NCBI GenBank assembly: GCA_025642075.2
Contig: JAODUO010001765.1
Span: forward strand, 27,983 to 91,982
From: Ridgeia piscesae
Lineage: Eukaryota; Annelida; Polychaeta; Sabellida; Siboglinidae
Direction: 5' to 3'
DNA length: 64,000 bases
Made by a program: the position numbers and the translations under genes. Of this stretch, positions 1 to 12,733 are shown in pieces (position 1 is the stretch's first letter; the number at the start of each line of letters is the position of its first letter). The notes beneath the pieces were generated by a model. The model saw only the letters and a list, made by a program, of their open reading frames with translations. It did no database searches and was not told the DNA's origin.

Positions 1-757
1 TGGCAGAGCCAGAGGTAGAGGAAGAAATTGACCTGTTCTTGAAAACAGTTGCAAAAACATAATGGGGCTTGTTATGTGTACTTGGTAACGTGGTAATTTA
101 AGTTTTATATTAAAAAAATAATTGGTGTGAACTGGGAAGTACAATTGTAATTTAAATTAATATGTTTTCAATTATTAATTAGTGTTATTTTATTGTAATC
201 ATCTATACAGTTTTGATGCTAAATCACAATTATCTCTATGATAGAATTAATAATAAAAAAGTTATAACAGTGAGGGTTCAGCTGTGCTGGCAGTGACACT
301 ATTATAAGTGATAGGTGTTTTTATATAATAATAACATATTATTTGTATGTTTCAGCTGTATTTGTTGATGGTCATTTTAGGAGACACATTGACTTGAATT
401 TAAGCTGCTATATTAAAGTGTATTTACAAACAGCTGGGGTGAAGTACTGTTATTAGTTTAAAATAATTCAGTGCAATTAATTTATTTGTCACTAGGTATT
501 TTATTGCAGTTGTCTTTATTGTTTTAATATTATATTACAGTTACCTTTTAGTTTTACAACAGTAATCAATTATATTGAAACTGTTGTTTGTGTACTTACA
601 TAAATTGCATATTAATCATTGTTTGCATGACTATAAAATTGTCAGATATTTGTTTCTGTGGCATTAGTCTAAGTGGATAGTAGTGTTTCTTTGAAGATCT
701 CCACTGTACTGAATTACACTTATAAGGTAAATTTCGAGTATCGACTAAAAATCTAGT
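1..757. other. AT-rich stretch, no gene seen
   Basis: No open frame of useful length, no splice-bounded coding segment and no recognisable repeat were found here. Confidence 0.6.
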
Positions 758-985
758 ATCGATTGATATCGAAGAATTCCGATATCGAACCAGTAATATA
801 TCGATCGGTGTCGAAGAATTCTGGTATCAAACCAGTAATATATCAATTGATATCGAATCAGCACTACTTCTGTTGCATACTGTGCTTCTACTGGGAACTG
901 TGTTCTAGGTGAAAATTAGACTTAATTACAACGTAAGTATCGAACAAAATTCAGGTATCGATCGGTATCGAACAAAACCAGCACT
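758..985. repeat. 42-bp ATCGAT-rich tandem repeat
   Basis: Two and a half imperfect 42-bp units run from about 758 to 860. Each unit holds ATCGAT or ATCAAT, then TATCGAA, AGAATTC and AACCAGTAATAT. Related pieces (TCGATCGGTATCGAACAAAACC) recur at about 945-985. It is noncoding. Confidence 0.6.
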
Positions 986-2095
986 AGTTTATGCCCTGAT
1001 CTAACACTTTGAAATAAGCCGCTTACACAAACAAAATGTCACATCGTACATGTACTACACTTATGCTACAATTGTACATTTGTCGCGCAATAAAAATCAA
1101 TAAAATTAGTCATTTATCAATAGAAATAAACACAAAATGTACTTGTTTTTGCAGGTAAGCATTAGTTTTATGGAAACCTCCGGTACATGACGCCACATTA
1201 GGGTCCGCTGGAAATGGTTGTCCTGATCATCAAAATTAAATATTGAAGAAAAATAAAAGATAATGATAACAGATTCTGGAATCACATCAAATATTTATAT
1301 AAGTCATTGTCGACAATTTGTGATATAGAGTTTGATGGTAAATAAATATCGGACTTGCCATATTTAAAGCAAACATTTAAAAAGATTTTTCATATCAATA
1401 CTTACAGATGAGCCAGACATACAGCACTCTCTACCGACTGTTGACACCAATGTAGATTTTGCACTGTACAATCGAGAAATCTTACCTACAGAAGAAAGGA
1501 ACACACTTAACAATCTTAAACCAGTCAAAGCTGGTGGGTCATATCTAAGACATGTAAATGTTCTACGAAACTAGCCAGATACCACAAATCACAACATTTC
1601 CTGAATAATGATTCAGAAGTAATACCAATATATACTGGTAATATGCAAGTCGGAGATATCTCCCAACATCAGGACAGATGCTTCGGCCCATGTAGTTCGC
1701 CTGCACACGTTCAGGTACGGATGATTCGGCCCATGCGAGCAGAAGCATGGTGAAGTTCAACGAGTTCAGAAACGGACGATTCGGGGGCCGATCTGTTTTG
1801 GGTCGAATCATCCGGTTCCCGTTTACGTCGCCGTACGACTCGACGGCACAATTTAAGAACACCATTAATTATTTATAATTACGTGACTTCTTTTTACCGG
1901 AAGTGATGTCGACATTCCGGAGACACATACACATCGAGAAAACGTCCAGTTAACTGGAAGATTACCGAAATCACAAGATACCAGACAGGCAGACCAGTTG
2001 TTGAACTTTTGAGTTTGACACTCGTTTATCGCCCGCAGCTGTAACTTAATATTTAAAGCATAACGAAAAACCTGATTCATCCTATGTGCACTCGT
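986..2095. other. No gene; CG-richer patch at 1670-1860
   Basis: Short open frames on the minus strand (1563-1865 and 1865-2080) have no recognisable domain and look like chance. The 1670-1860 patch repeats GATTCGGCCCATG and CGGATGATTCGG motifs, which resemble the subterminal motifs of the Harbinger element further right. It may be debris of a related element. Confidence 0.4.
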
Positions 2096-2520
2096 GTAGT
2101 TACCCGGTAGTCACAAGCCCATATCAGAGGATTTTACACGTGGGAATACGAAGGGAAATTAAACTACTGCAATAACTACGTAAGTATTAATAACTGTTCA
2201 CAATTATCAAGGAGCAATAATGGCTCATATGTTACAGCACTCATGGTTCAAATGTTATTATACAACTGCAGTAATTAAACTCACCAAAGCAACTTCTCAC
2301 TTCCCATAGCATAGGAAACACAACCTCGATGCTCGGTTTATTGCTTGCTCTCCCACTCTCCCCCAAATCCCGCTATCATCCCGCCGATCAAACTGCAGTG
2401 ACACCTATTGTCACTGCTAATTAATACTAACCATTAATCACCAGGTGGAGTCACCGATTACAAAACCAAATAAATTAACAAAATACGTACAATAGAATAG
2501 CGTCATGGCGGTCCATGACA
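2096..2520 (+). repeat. Interspersed repeat, inverted partner of 17580-17780
   Basis: The stretch about 2100-2260 is the reverse complement of about 17610-17770, with shared landmarks such as AAGGGAAATTAAACTACTGCA and TGGCTCATATGTTACAGCACTCATG. The short piece GGTCCATGACATAT at 2510-2523 matches the far end of the other copy. About 245 bp between these pieces is absent from the partner, so one copy has an insertion or the other a deletion. Confidence 0.7.
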
Positions 2521-2712
2521 TATACACATATATACATATATACATATATACATATATACATATATACATATATACATATATACATATATACATATATACA
2601 TATATACATATATACATATATACATATATACATATATACATATATACATATATACATATATACATATATACATATATACATATATACATATATATATATA
2701 ACATGCATGCAT
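2519..2712. repeat. (ATATACAT)n microsatellite
   Basis: An almost perfect 8-bp repeat covers about 180 bp and ends in ATATATAT and CA-rich sequence. Open frames on both strands across it ([12 protein letters not shown] repeats) are artefacts of the repeat. Confidence 0.97.
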
Positions 2713-3039
2713 ACACACAGACATACACACAAGACAAAAACTGGTAATTTACACAGGTGATGCAATTTCGGTGGATGACACATATTACTAGTATACCTGT
2801 AAAAACAAAACAATAAATTTACTCAACCAATCGTCGCTTCCCTGTGGCGTTTTATAGCCAGCGAATAAATACTCAATTTGGAGTGAGCATGGCGACGTCC
2901 CCACAGAGTACTGGATTTTTATCACCCAGGTCCGAGTGAAAGAGCTTCAGTTGAATAAAAAGCAGACGAAAGAAGGAGGCATTCATACTGCAGGAATACA
3001 TATACGGTAAACACGCACGCCAAATTGAAAACTTTTATT

Positions 3040-3700
3040 ATGGCCCAGTCACACTGGCCCGAATGCCATTCCGTTTGTTTTCCGAATATGAATGCGGGTG
3101 TTCGGGGAGCGAACGGATCATATTCGGGAAGCAGTCTGTGTGTTCTAGGATCATACTGGCTGTTCGGCTCCGTACGGGTGCAGATGAAACGGCATTCGGT
3201 AGCTTCAAAAATGTGTTGTGCATGTTCAAAATAATTGTCATCGACTATCCGAATGTGGCGTCCATGTGTATTCGGGAAGCATTCTAGGAGCATAGCTAGT
3301 GGGTGTACGGAAAACGTCCGGAAAGCATGCGTTTAGTTCTTGGTGCATTCGGAATGACAATTTGGAGGTGTTGGGTTCCGTATGCTTTTTGAACACCGAA
3401 TGGACCTAGAACATGACGAATGCTTTCCGCACATTTTCAGTATCCTTTCCGGATTTCTTTTTCATTTATGCCACCGAGTGTATAACGAATAACCAGAACC
3501 CTTCCAGTTTTCTTTCAGAACATTTTCCGAACTGCTCGTACACTTCCAGAACGCACAGTACGTACCGTATATTCTCCGAACACCACGAATGGACATAGAA
3601 CATGATGAACCCTTTCCGAACGCTTACCGAACCCTTTCCAAATGCCGGTGAAGTCTTTCCGAATGCCGGTAAAGTCCGCAAACTTCCTATAAATAGGGGA
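3040..3700. repeat. Harbinger left terminal region with subterminal CCGAAT motifs
   Basis: After the candidate terminal repeat, short motifs of the type TTCCGAATGC or GCATTCGG recur more than a dozen times in both orientations up to about 3670. Clustered subterminal motifs of this kind usually bind the transposon's own proteins. The open frames in this region are chance products of the repeats. Confidence 0.55.
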
Positions 3701-3720
3701 GCTTCTGTCAGTGCAATTCA

Positions 3721-5111
3721 TATGTTTTCTGGCTTCCAACCTGTCAACGTCTCTGAAGACCAACAGCAACAGCAACATCTCTCAATAGCAACATTAATCA
3801 GTTATTACAGCAACTCGAGGCGCCTGCTGTGCGAAGAGAAGTGAGGGTACTGGGTCTTGCTGCACTCTACCTGGCTGACCGGCATGACATGGCAGTCGCC
3901 CAGCAACGCGAGGAGGAGGAGGAGGAGAGCAGAAGAAGAGGTCGACGTAGTCCGAGGACACGCCGGGTCCGACCTTGGCTCAGACGCCGGGAGCAGTTCG
4001 GCTGGTATGAGAGTCTCATGGTCGAGCTTGAGAATGAAGACCCCAGGGAATTCAAGAACATGCTGAGGATGGAACCTGCCATGTTCCATGAGCTGGAGGC
4101 AAGATTGACACCCAGACTGCTGAAGAGGGATTCCAACTTGAGGCGGGCCTTCACGCCAGGGTTGAAGCTGAACATCACCCTCAAGTATCTCGCTACAGGC
4201 ATCAACTTTAAGACTCCGATGCAGGGTTTCCGGGTGTCCAGCAACAACATCGTCCGTGAGGTCTGCGGTGCCGTAGTTGAAGAATACAGGGACGAGGTGA
4301 TCAACTGCCCCAAAACGGAGGAAGAATGGAAGGAGGTAGCCGGCAACTTTGCCACCCGCTGGAACTTTTGCCATGCTCATGGGGCCTTTATAGGAAACAT
4401 GTCCGGATTAAGAAGCCACCCAAATCCGGCTCAACCTACTACAACTACAAGGAATTTTTCTCCATCATCATCATGGCCCTGGTGGATCCTGCCTACAAAT
4501 TCATGTGGGTTGAAGTTAGTGCTAACGGTGCATGCTCAGATCTTTAATAGCTCCCAGCTCAAGCAGAAGATCTTGAATGCTACATTGAACATTCCACAAC
4601 CGGAACCCCTCCCTGGAGATGACCAGCCCATGCCATACTTTTTGATCTGTGACGACGCATGTGCACTACGCCAATGGATGATGAAGCCGTACTCCCGACG
4701 TAACATGGACCACGTTCAGAGGGTATACAACTATCGCTGCTCCCGGGCCAGACGTGTGGTGGAAATGCCTTCGGGGAGTTGGTGAACAGATTCCAGTGCC
4801 TCCTGACGTGTCTTCCCCAGTGGCCAGAGCATGCACAGCAGATTGTGGTGGCCGGCATCTGCCTGCTCAATCTCATGCACACACGGTACCCTGGAGTCAA
4901 GAATGAGGTCATGGCCAGAGAGGACGGGGACCACAATGTCACCCACAATGTCACACCCGGTGAGTGGAGAGATGTAAAAGACCTCCCAGACATAACTCGC
5001 CACTTGGGCGGCAACCGTGACACCCTAGCTGCCAAGGACCAGAGGGTCACACTGAAGGCATACTACAACTCTGATGCAGGTGCCGTTGCCTGGCAGGAGA
5101 GGATGATCTGA
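3721..5111 (+). pseudogene. HARBI1-like PIF/Harbinger transposase, frameshifted
   Basis: This is a DDE-type nuclease relative of HARBI1 that would cut and join the element's ends. Recognisable segments in order are RPWLRRREQFGWYESLM, FRNMLRMEP-like text, GLKLNITLKYLATG, WNFCHAHGA, KSGSTYYNYKEFFSIIIMAL, DDACALRQWMMKP and SRARRVVE. Coding moves between frames near 4380, 4533 and 4770, and probably also near 3790. At the first catalytic site the family has GAIDGKH; here a one-base deletion and a change leave G-L-Y-R-K-H, so the catalytic Asp is lost. The shift near 4533 is best explained by loss of eight bases between two GCTCAGAT repeats (inference). The final Glu of VVE is kept. The start at ATG 3721 (MFSGFQPVNV) is a guess. 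An AATAAA follows at 5147. It is clearly a dead copy. Confidence 0.93.
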
Positions 5112-5964
5112 GAGGAGATGAGACACCTTTGTGCTGTGCTAAAAGAAATAAAACGGCCATTTTAAGGGCCACCCACATCCTCCCAGAAGGATCAAGCTAA
5201 CTCATGATGCTTTTTTGATATGAATGGATTGCATAAAAGTTAATAAAATAAATAATAAATATACCTAGACTGCTCTTTTGCCTTGAACCTTCACCCCTCA
5301 GGATATTTTCTGTCCCAAATAAATTTGTAATGACTGCTAAGTTTCGTCTAAAAAAAATCTACACATTTTTGGAAGAACCCTAACACTACCTCTTAACTAT
5401 CTTGACAAATGTAGATATTTATTTGTTTTATTTCTAAAGAGGCAACAAGTGTCAATTTATGCACAGGACATGGTATGCAACAACATCAATTTAGAGCCAG
5501 GAGTCTTATAAAAGGGTCACCAAGTGTCAATTCTATTTAAATTCAAGTCCATTTATATTTAAGTTTTGGTAAAGACACAGGAGATGGTATGCAACAATAC
5601 ATTAATTTTATTTTATCAACAAATGGAGATGTATATTTATATATACTTTTATATACAGTTTTACACAAGCACTCTTATTTAATTACCACTCTTATTTACT
5701 GTTGTCAATACTGTTGTGTTATCTTATTGTGTTCACAATCACCTGCACACTGTTTGTATCTAAGTTCCCTGTGGTAAATGCCATGAGATAGGGAATTCCT
5801 TGTTCCGGCCTCATGCAACATCTACCACAGTTTATATATATATACCCAAGCACTTTCAATACTGTTGTCATTTATGTTGTCATTAAAGTTATCACAATAT
5901 AAGTCATTTCACTGCTGCTGTGCACTAATAACATTGTCTTGAGTATCAAAAAGCTGGCTGAAAT
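5112..5964. other. Spacer between convergent Harbinger genes
   Basis: This AT-rich stretch holds the likely poly(A) signals of both flanking genes. Two diverged copies of a motif, CAAGTGTCAATT followed by GACATGGTATGCAACAA, lie about 110 bp apart (5447 and 5522-5600). No gene was seen. Confidence 0.6.
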
Positions 5965-6389
5965 TTAGTTCTGGTTGTATGTTGGCATGCCTGCGCGGGG
6001 TGGACGTGTCAAAGACGGAGTGTTCATTCCTGAATTTGTTGGAGTAGTCTGGTGCACATAGGCATCATTGCCTTCAATAGTTGCCGCAAGGGGCTGGAAG
6101 CTGGCACCCAACAAGTGGGTGAAATTGTCCTGGCACCCTGCAGTTAGAGTAGTATAGGTTGGCGCCCTGCTTATACCAACAATGTGTGGAGGCGTGGGCG
6201 GTGGTGGCGACATGAACACATCCTGGGGTGGTGCGCTGCTTGAGCGTGTCGGCTGTGCCCTCTGCTTCTGCTGCTGCTCCTGCTGTCTGATGGTGGCCGA
6301 CTGATCCAAGTAGCGCTTGGCCATCTCCACAGCCTGGAACAGGATCAAAACAATATAACTATAACATGCATGTAAAGATTATAACATTT

Positions 6390-6393
6390 AAAT

Positions 6394-6441
<48 letters not shown>

Positions 6442-6660
6442 TTTTCTCAATTATATATATTTTTTATTTCTTTATTTATTCAATTATTAATTTATTTATG
6501 TATTTATTTATATATTAACTTATTAATTTATTTTTTTTTTTATTTCTTTAGTTACTTACTTTTTGTTACTTACTATTTATCTAGATTTATATATGTTATA
6601 AATAAATGTATTTCTTATTTATTTAAATTTCTATATAATTAATTTTTGACACAAACAAAG
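6390..6660. repeat. (AT)n microsatellite and AT-rich run
   Basis: About 24 AT units at 6393-6438 are followed by TTTATT-rich low-complexity sequence inside the last intron of the MADF-like gene. Confidence 0.9.
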
Positions 6661-7689
6661 GTTACAGTTTAAGGAGACAGGGTCATGTGCTAACCTCACG
6701 CCGCCAAGAACTCAGCAGTTGCGGGTGTATATCTGTAGATACGGACGCCAGGTACTGCCCAAAGGCTTCAGCTGGGTTGGGGGTGGGTCTATCCATTGCA
6801 TGCTTCAGGAGGCCCATGACTTCCTCTGTTGACGCCCGCAATGTATCGGGGGAGTCCTTGGCCTTGCAAACTGCCTGCAGGAGAAAAGCAATATAAGCAT
6901 AAACATTACAGTTGATTAATTATGTACATTAACTTAATGATATGATTTTACATTTTTTACATGTTTCAGATGTCCTTTGTAAATTATGTACATTATGTCA
7001 ATTGATGATAATAAATGAGTCTACATTACTGTCATGAGTGACGTGTTTGATATTTACCTTCCCCTTCCCCTTGCTCTTGGTCCCCTTGCCTATCCTGTCG
7101 GAGGTGGACGGTCTGGCAAGAACCTCCAGCGAGAGCTCCGCAGGATCTGCCTCTGTGCGTGGTGGTGTGGGACCGAGAGGACTGCCTGGTGTGCTGCCCT
7201 CATCACTACCCTCATCCACTGGGGGCTCCTCTACTGTCTCACCAAGCTGCAAGAAGCAGAATTAAACAATATACAGTGTGTGTATCAATAAAGTATGACA
7301 TGAAAATTAATGTTGTTTATCACTGTTTGACAAACATCCATTATAATCATTTCAGTAAATTGTTAGATGCTTTTATCTTTTTAACAGTTATGGCTTCATA
7401 TTGTAAAATATATAGGACATATTTATTTCATTGCTGACTTTGGCATATCGGTCCCGCATCCCCGTCAGTCACTTCTCCAACTGCTTGCCTGAAAAACAAA
7501 AAATAAATAAGAACCATTATTATTACAAATTCTATATTATTAAAAATCATGTGACAACATTGGTTAAGACTACAAATGTTTTACATGTTAAAATAAAGTA
7601 CAGAGGACATTGTAATAACAATTTAACATATTATTTAACACATTACATTACACATTAAGCACATAACAAATTACACATTACTAATTTAA

Positions 7690-10600
7690 AGGGCAAAAAA
7701 AGGCAACGGTTTCGTATCATACACTTAATAGAGTTTCTACAAACTAACAATTTCCACATATATTCAATTTTTTAACGTCAGCGGTTTACTCAGAATGTGA
7801 CCTTAAAGTCTAAAAATTTAACGAAATCCATGATGGCCTAGACAGCACCATCTTAACCGGTGACGTATTCGTTTGGCTTGGCCTGGCCAATAAGCGCGCG
7901 GCATTCTAGGTCTCTGCTGAGGCCGGTCAGCTTCCTGCGACGTCAGTACGCTTGCCTACGGCACAACAACATCGAGTCTTCGTTTAGTTGGCGTGACATG
8001 TAGCAGCTGCTTAGACCTATCTGTGGTCAACAAGTAATTATGAAGTAGACATACATCACCAGTGGATGGAACAAGATCCAACAAAACGTCGCCGACCGTC
8101 GTCTTCTTAAACCCGGGGCAGGGCTGACAATATTTAGCCATGGATGGACCGAAAAGCTAAACCGTCGAAGCAACGCATATATCAAGCTGGCCGAGACATC
8201 AATGATCAGATCGCAAGAAGGTTAGTATGATGTACTATTTTTTCTGTGTATTTAATTGTTTTTTTGCAGACGTCAAGCACACGTAACGTTTTTGTGCTGT
8301 TAAAAGTAGTGTTGACCGCCGTAGACCGGCTATCGATTGATGATGGCTCGGTCATCGATGTGTTGACGAAGCCCGATGCTGATGGCGATGTCCATCGATG
8401 ACAGCTAATCTGTTTCTATGGTATCACGTCCACATGTGTAAAGACTAAGATATACTTGAACCAAGCTAGGACAATAGCAACATTTATATCATCGCATAAT
8501 TTAGTACAATGCAGAATTAATAATTTAGCCTTTAGAAGAAACTTGAATAACTGAACTTGAGCACGACACGTCTCATGGGTGATAATATGTCATCGGCGGA
8601 GGGACCGTGGCCTTGGATTGTCGTTGGCACTTCTTCGTAAATTCAGTAACCGCTCATAGTGACATAGACATTTATTTCCATCGATGTAAATGTAGACTAT
8701 GTCAGAGTAAGGTGACATTGATTAATACAGCTAGTAAAACTTATGATCAGTGTGTTCAGATATATGCTAAAAAAACAATGAAAATTTTATTATGCTGAAA
8801 ACTATAAATTCAGTCAGTATTTATTTAAACATTAAGTTTTTACAAAGTTTTGTTAGTTGCATTTTTCTGTTAGTTTCCAATTATGAGATACACATCTGAC
8901 TATATTTATCATAATTTTATCAAGTTTCTGCATGCACTTTAACACCCCACTTTCAAAATTAGTTTCACCTTCGAGTAGCAGTATTTATGACTGTTTAATG
9001 GCTGGTGGAATTCAATGATTGTTTGAAATCCATGGACAGTTGCTGCATGCATGTTTTAAACTAAATCTTCATTTAAACTACTCATTTTATCTTCAACAAG
9101 TTGTGTTTGTTTTGATGTTTTATTAGCTTTTTAGATGTGACGTCGGTATCCACTGGTTAAAGATCTATTGTCACCTGTAAGTGATAATTGAAAAAAGATA
9201 AGTTTTATTCTAGATAATTATATAGTGAAAATTCATACACTTGATTGATATTGTCTGCTGCATTCTCACAATATGGCTGTGTTTCTCAATTTCTGGTAAT
9301 CTCATATGAATAACCAGAGGAAATGCCAATTAGGTGATGATGGAATGAATTATTTCACATTCCTTTGTTGTTGGTTACAGAAAACAGTGATTGTGGCACA
9401 CACACGCATGTGCATACGCTGCAATTGTTGAGGAAGAAGATACGACAATGTATCTGGAGCAAAGTTCAGCAGCATTCAATGCGCTGCCTGAAGTCAGTCA
9501 TCACAGCACGGCACTTTCTGGGAGCCATTCCCTAGCTCACTAAATTCTGTCATACTGGCCAGTGGAGGTGTATCAGAGTTACCTGCCCCAAGAGACAGCA
9601 CTTCTATGAAGGTATGACAGCAGTCGTAACTACAAGGGGACTTTTGCGACAAGAGGACTTTTGCGATAAGTTGCATTTGAATCCTTGCTTGTACAGTTCT
9701 CTTCACATTGCCCCTAGCTGTATAAAGTAGCACACAGTAATTGCAGTATTGCTTCATATTTCTAAGATAATACAGGTATGGCATTTGATTGAACTCCTAG
9801 TAACTGTGTCATGGGAGGACAAAACACAGCTGTAAACACTTATGAATACAGCTACTTGTGTAATTAATAACTTCTCGGTTTTTGATAAAATAAATAACAC
9901 GTCATTATCACTGAATGTATTAAAATATAATATAAAAATACATAAAAATACAGTCACTGTATATACATGATACAAAGTGAAACATTAAGATTAGAACAAC
10001 AAGTGATAATTGGGAGTGGAATGTGATAGTGGAATTCCTGGTCAATGTGTTGTTATTTAACTAATGGTTACTAATTTGGCTAATGTTTGGTTACTAAAAC
10101 AATGACTTCTTACATGATTATCAAATGAAATTACAAAAAATTAGTACATGTTTATAATCATGTAGAAAAAGTTTCAAAGTTGTCTAAATACTAATCAGTT
10201 AATGCAAGCACTATATTCATTGTAGGAATGAAATCACGATTGATGTTATCTGCTGTTGCGGGGAATTATCGGCCACGTCTTGTCCCATGCATCCCTGTTA
10301 ACACAGATGTCATCTTCGAGAAACAATGATTAAACTAGAGGTTGCGCAACAGAACACAAGTCCGACATAACCGTCTACCCATGCTGATGAGCCACATAAT
10401 CCATGTGGTGATGGGAAAAGTTACACTGCCACTAATCACTGTACCAACAGGGGTTGCTTGATCGGGGCAAATGTGCCAAAACCGAGTAAGGAAGATATGC
10501 GGGCTGCATGGCTCAATCGTTTTGTACATTAGTCAAGTCTTCGAGAGCAAAGTGATATCCCTCGTGCTGCTCTCCAAGCGAAGACAGGGAACTTTGTCCT

Positions 10601-12733
10601 GATTAGGTGGCTGATGCATGCTGGCAGTACTCGATGAACACTCCGGCCCAACTTGCTGTGAACCCACCAGTAAACATGAGCAACCTGAAATAAACGTGTT
10701 CAGATAAATATACATATGACATTGTAAATAAGATGTAAATTAATCAATGATCCTTTTAACTTAAAATATATCATTAAAGACATGTGGTGCTTTTTAAGAA
10801 AAAAAATTGTGGCAGTATTATAGCATATTGCATCTAATGTTGACAATATGCACTTTTAAATCGCTGTGTGGCATTAGAAACCATTGAGGGTATATTTCTA
10901 TAATTTGGAATAAAATGAATTAGGGTATTGCTAGTAAGCTCAAGAAATGTTTATTAATTTGATTGAACCATTCTGAAAGCTGTCAAACATAAACATCTTG
11001 TCTAAAACCTCTAATGACAATTCCAGTCCCTGCATTCACATATTGGGGTTGTCATCTCATAATGGATAACCAGAGAAAATGTCAATTAAATTATTATTGT
11101 GAAAAGACTAGGCACTATAATTTACTCTATGATCCATTCTATACTTTGGGCAGTAGTAGGAACTATGCACTATGTTCACAAATATACCTGCCATTTTCAC
11201 TACATAAACATTATAATGGTTCGATGTGTTGTATCTATAAGTAATGATAACTATTATTTATTATTTATAGTGCTACTTTGTTTGATGTTGTATTGTTGCT
11301 TCTTATTTGATGCATTAACGTTTATTGCAACACAATTATATAAAATGTATGCACAGTGTACTTACTTGTGTGTTGATGGATCTAGTTGCCAGTTATCTAT
11401 CTGTATATGGTTCAGTGCAACCAATACATTCCGAAGCACCAGTTTCTCGAAGCAGAGAATTTCAAATCCGACTTTTCGTAATACACAGCAGTCCACCTGT
11501 AATAAAAAATCGAACATTAAGAAATGTTTTATATGAATCATTGCAAACATGGATTATTATTCTGAATGAACATAATTTCACAAAGCATGAATTCTGACAC
11601 ATTTCCTGTATTCATCTCGTCACTAATATCTCTGGGTTCTTTGAAACAAACTCATTATCTATGTTTATATATATGAATCCATAAGACACATGCAAAATGA
11701 TGAGAAGATAACCCTGCAGTTTATGTTCAAATAAAATAATCGTAACTGCCTGCCATTGCTGTGTATGCTGTGCATTTAGATCATGATATATGAATCAATA
11801 TAGCTGCTATTATTACAAATGTGATGGGTGTCCACACCTGGGGGATGCAAAAAAACAGCAAGGTATTGACTATTCATTTGTATGGATTTTTTTCCACAAT
11901 AGACACACCTGCACAATTGTGGGACCTGATTCATTTAATTTCATTGGAGCTATTCAATACAATTTATGTTAAATGATCAACCCCACCAAGTCTTAACAAA
12001 TGTGTTATTACCATAAAACGTAATAAGTGACACATACTTAGTCTAATAGTTGAATGCGGCAAGCCTGAGGTCACTGAGGTGACCCGGCTGGCCCAAGCTA
12101 AGCGATCATATTTCGCTTGTCATCATAATACGATCATTACGCAGTCCGGACCTCAGGATAATAATATTTAAGCAATAACAATAATAGACAACTTAATATT
12201 TACCTTCATCAATATGCTCCGTGCGTTGCCGAGTTGCAGCCATTTCATGACTGCAGACAAACTTGTCACCGCATCAACAAATTGGTTCGGCACCGCCACC
12301 AGTTGACACCGTCTCTGCTAGTTTTGTTTTTGTACGTTCAGCTTCCCGTGTGTCTTTCTTTTCGTGGTCACTCGCCTCTAGTGTATCTTCCAATACGTGC
12401 CTTTGTCTTTGCGGCTGGAATCTATATCCAGATACTTCTGCATCCGTTAAATGATCCGATTTAGATCATCCATAACAAACACGCCATTTTTTTTTTCTCT
12501 GCGCACAGCGCCTCCAGACGGATTTATGAATAACTCATCTTTGGAGAAGCCTCAGCGTACTGACGTCATTCTTCGTCGACAATGGCGTAGCTCATAGTAT
12601 TTCGATGGCTGGGTGTTCAAAAATATTTTTCAGGTAAACGGCTGGCGTAAAAAAATTGAGTATATGTGGAAATTGTTACTTTATATTAACTCTATTAGCT
12701 GTAAGCCACGAAACCGTTGCCTTTTTTTGCCCT
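7690..12733 (-). mobile_element. TTAA-flanked DNA transposon, copy 1 (5044 bp)
   Basis: The ends are perfect 26-bp inverted repeats beginning AGGGCAAAAAAAGGCAACGG, bounded on both sides by the target duplication TTAA (7686-7689 and 12734-12737). TTAA duplications occur in piggyBac and Kolobok elements. The AGGG start rather than CCC favours Kolobok, but no transposase core could be recognised on either strand, so the class is an inference. The copy at 41912-47046 is nearly identical apart from small indels. The interior encodes a decayed P2X7-ballast-like gene on the minus strand. A possible plus-strand first exon (8144-8220, beginning MDRKAKPSKQR and followed by a GTTAGT donor) is broken in copy 2 by an 8-bp deletion. 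Confidence 0.93.
10529..12465 (-). pseudogene. P2X7 ballast-domain-like gene inside TTAA element, copy 1
   Basis: Three minus-strand segments together match the zinc-binding cytoplasmic C-terminal domain known from vertebrate P2X7 and from many invertebrate proteins. Exon A (12465-12204) has an acidic/basic leader, then EPIC-stop-CGDKFVCSHE, corresponding to the C-x-C-G start of the domain. The stop is TGA at 12276-12274. Exon B (11496-11366), with clean AG and GTAAGT borders, reads DCCVLRKVGFEILCFEKLVL and then NVLVALNHIQIDN. Exon C (10684-10529) reads VYWWVHSKLGRSVHRVLPAC and then LIRTKFP, equivalent to the I-L-P-S-C ... I-R-K-E-F-P end of P2X7. Copy 1 has lost about 18 bases at the start of exon C relative to copy 2. 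Exons A and B do not join in phase, so a small exon is missing from the model or the gene has decayed. No ion-channel region is present. Confidence 0.72.

Noticed and set aside
10400..10690. Plus-strand THAP-like reading (CTNRGC...EDMRAAWLNRF) in the TTAA element
   Set aside because: The later Cys and His of a THAP finger are missing, and the same bases code better for the ballast-like exon on the other strand.
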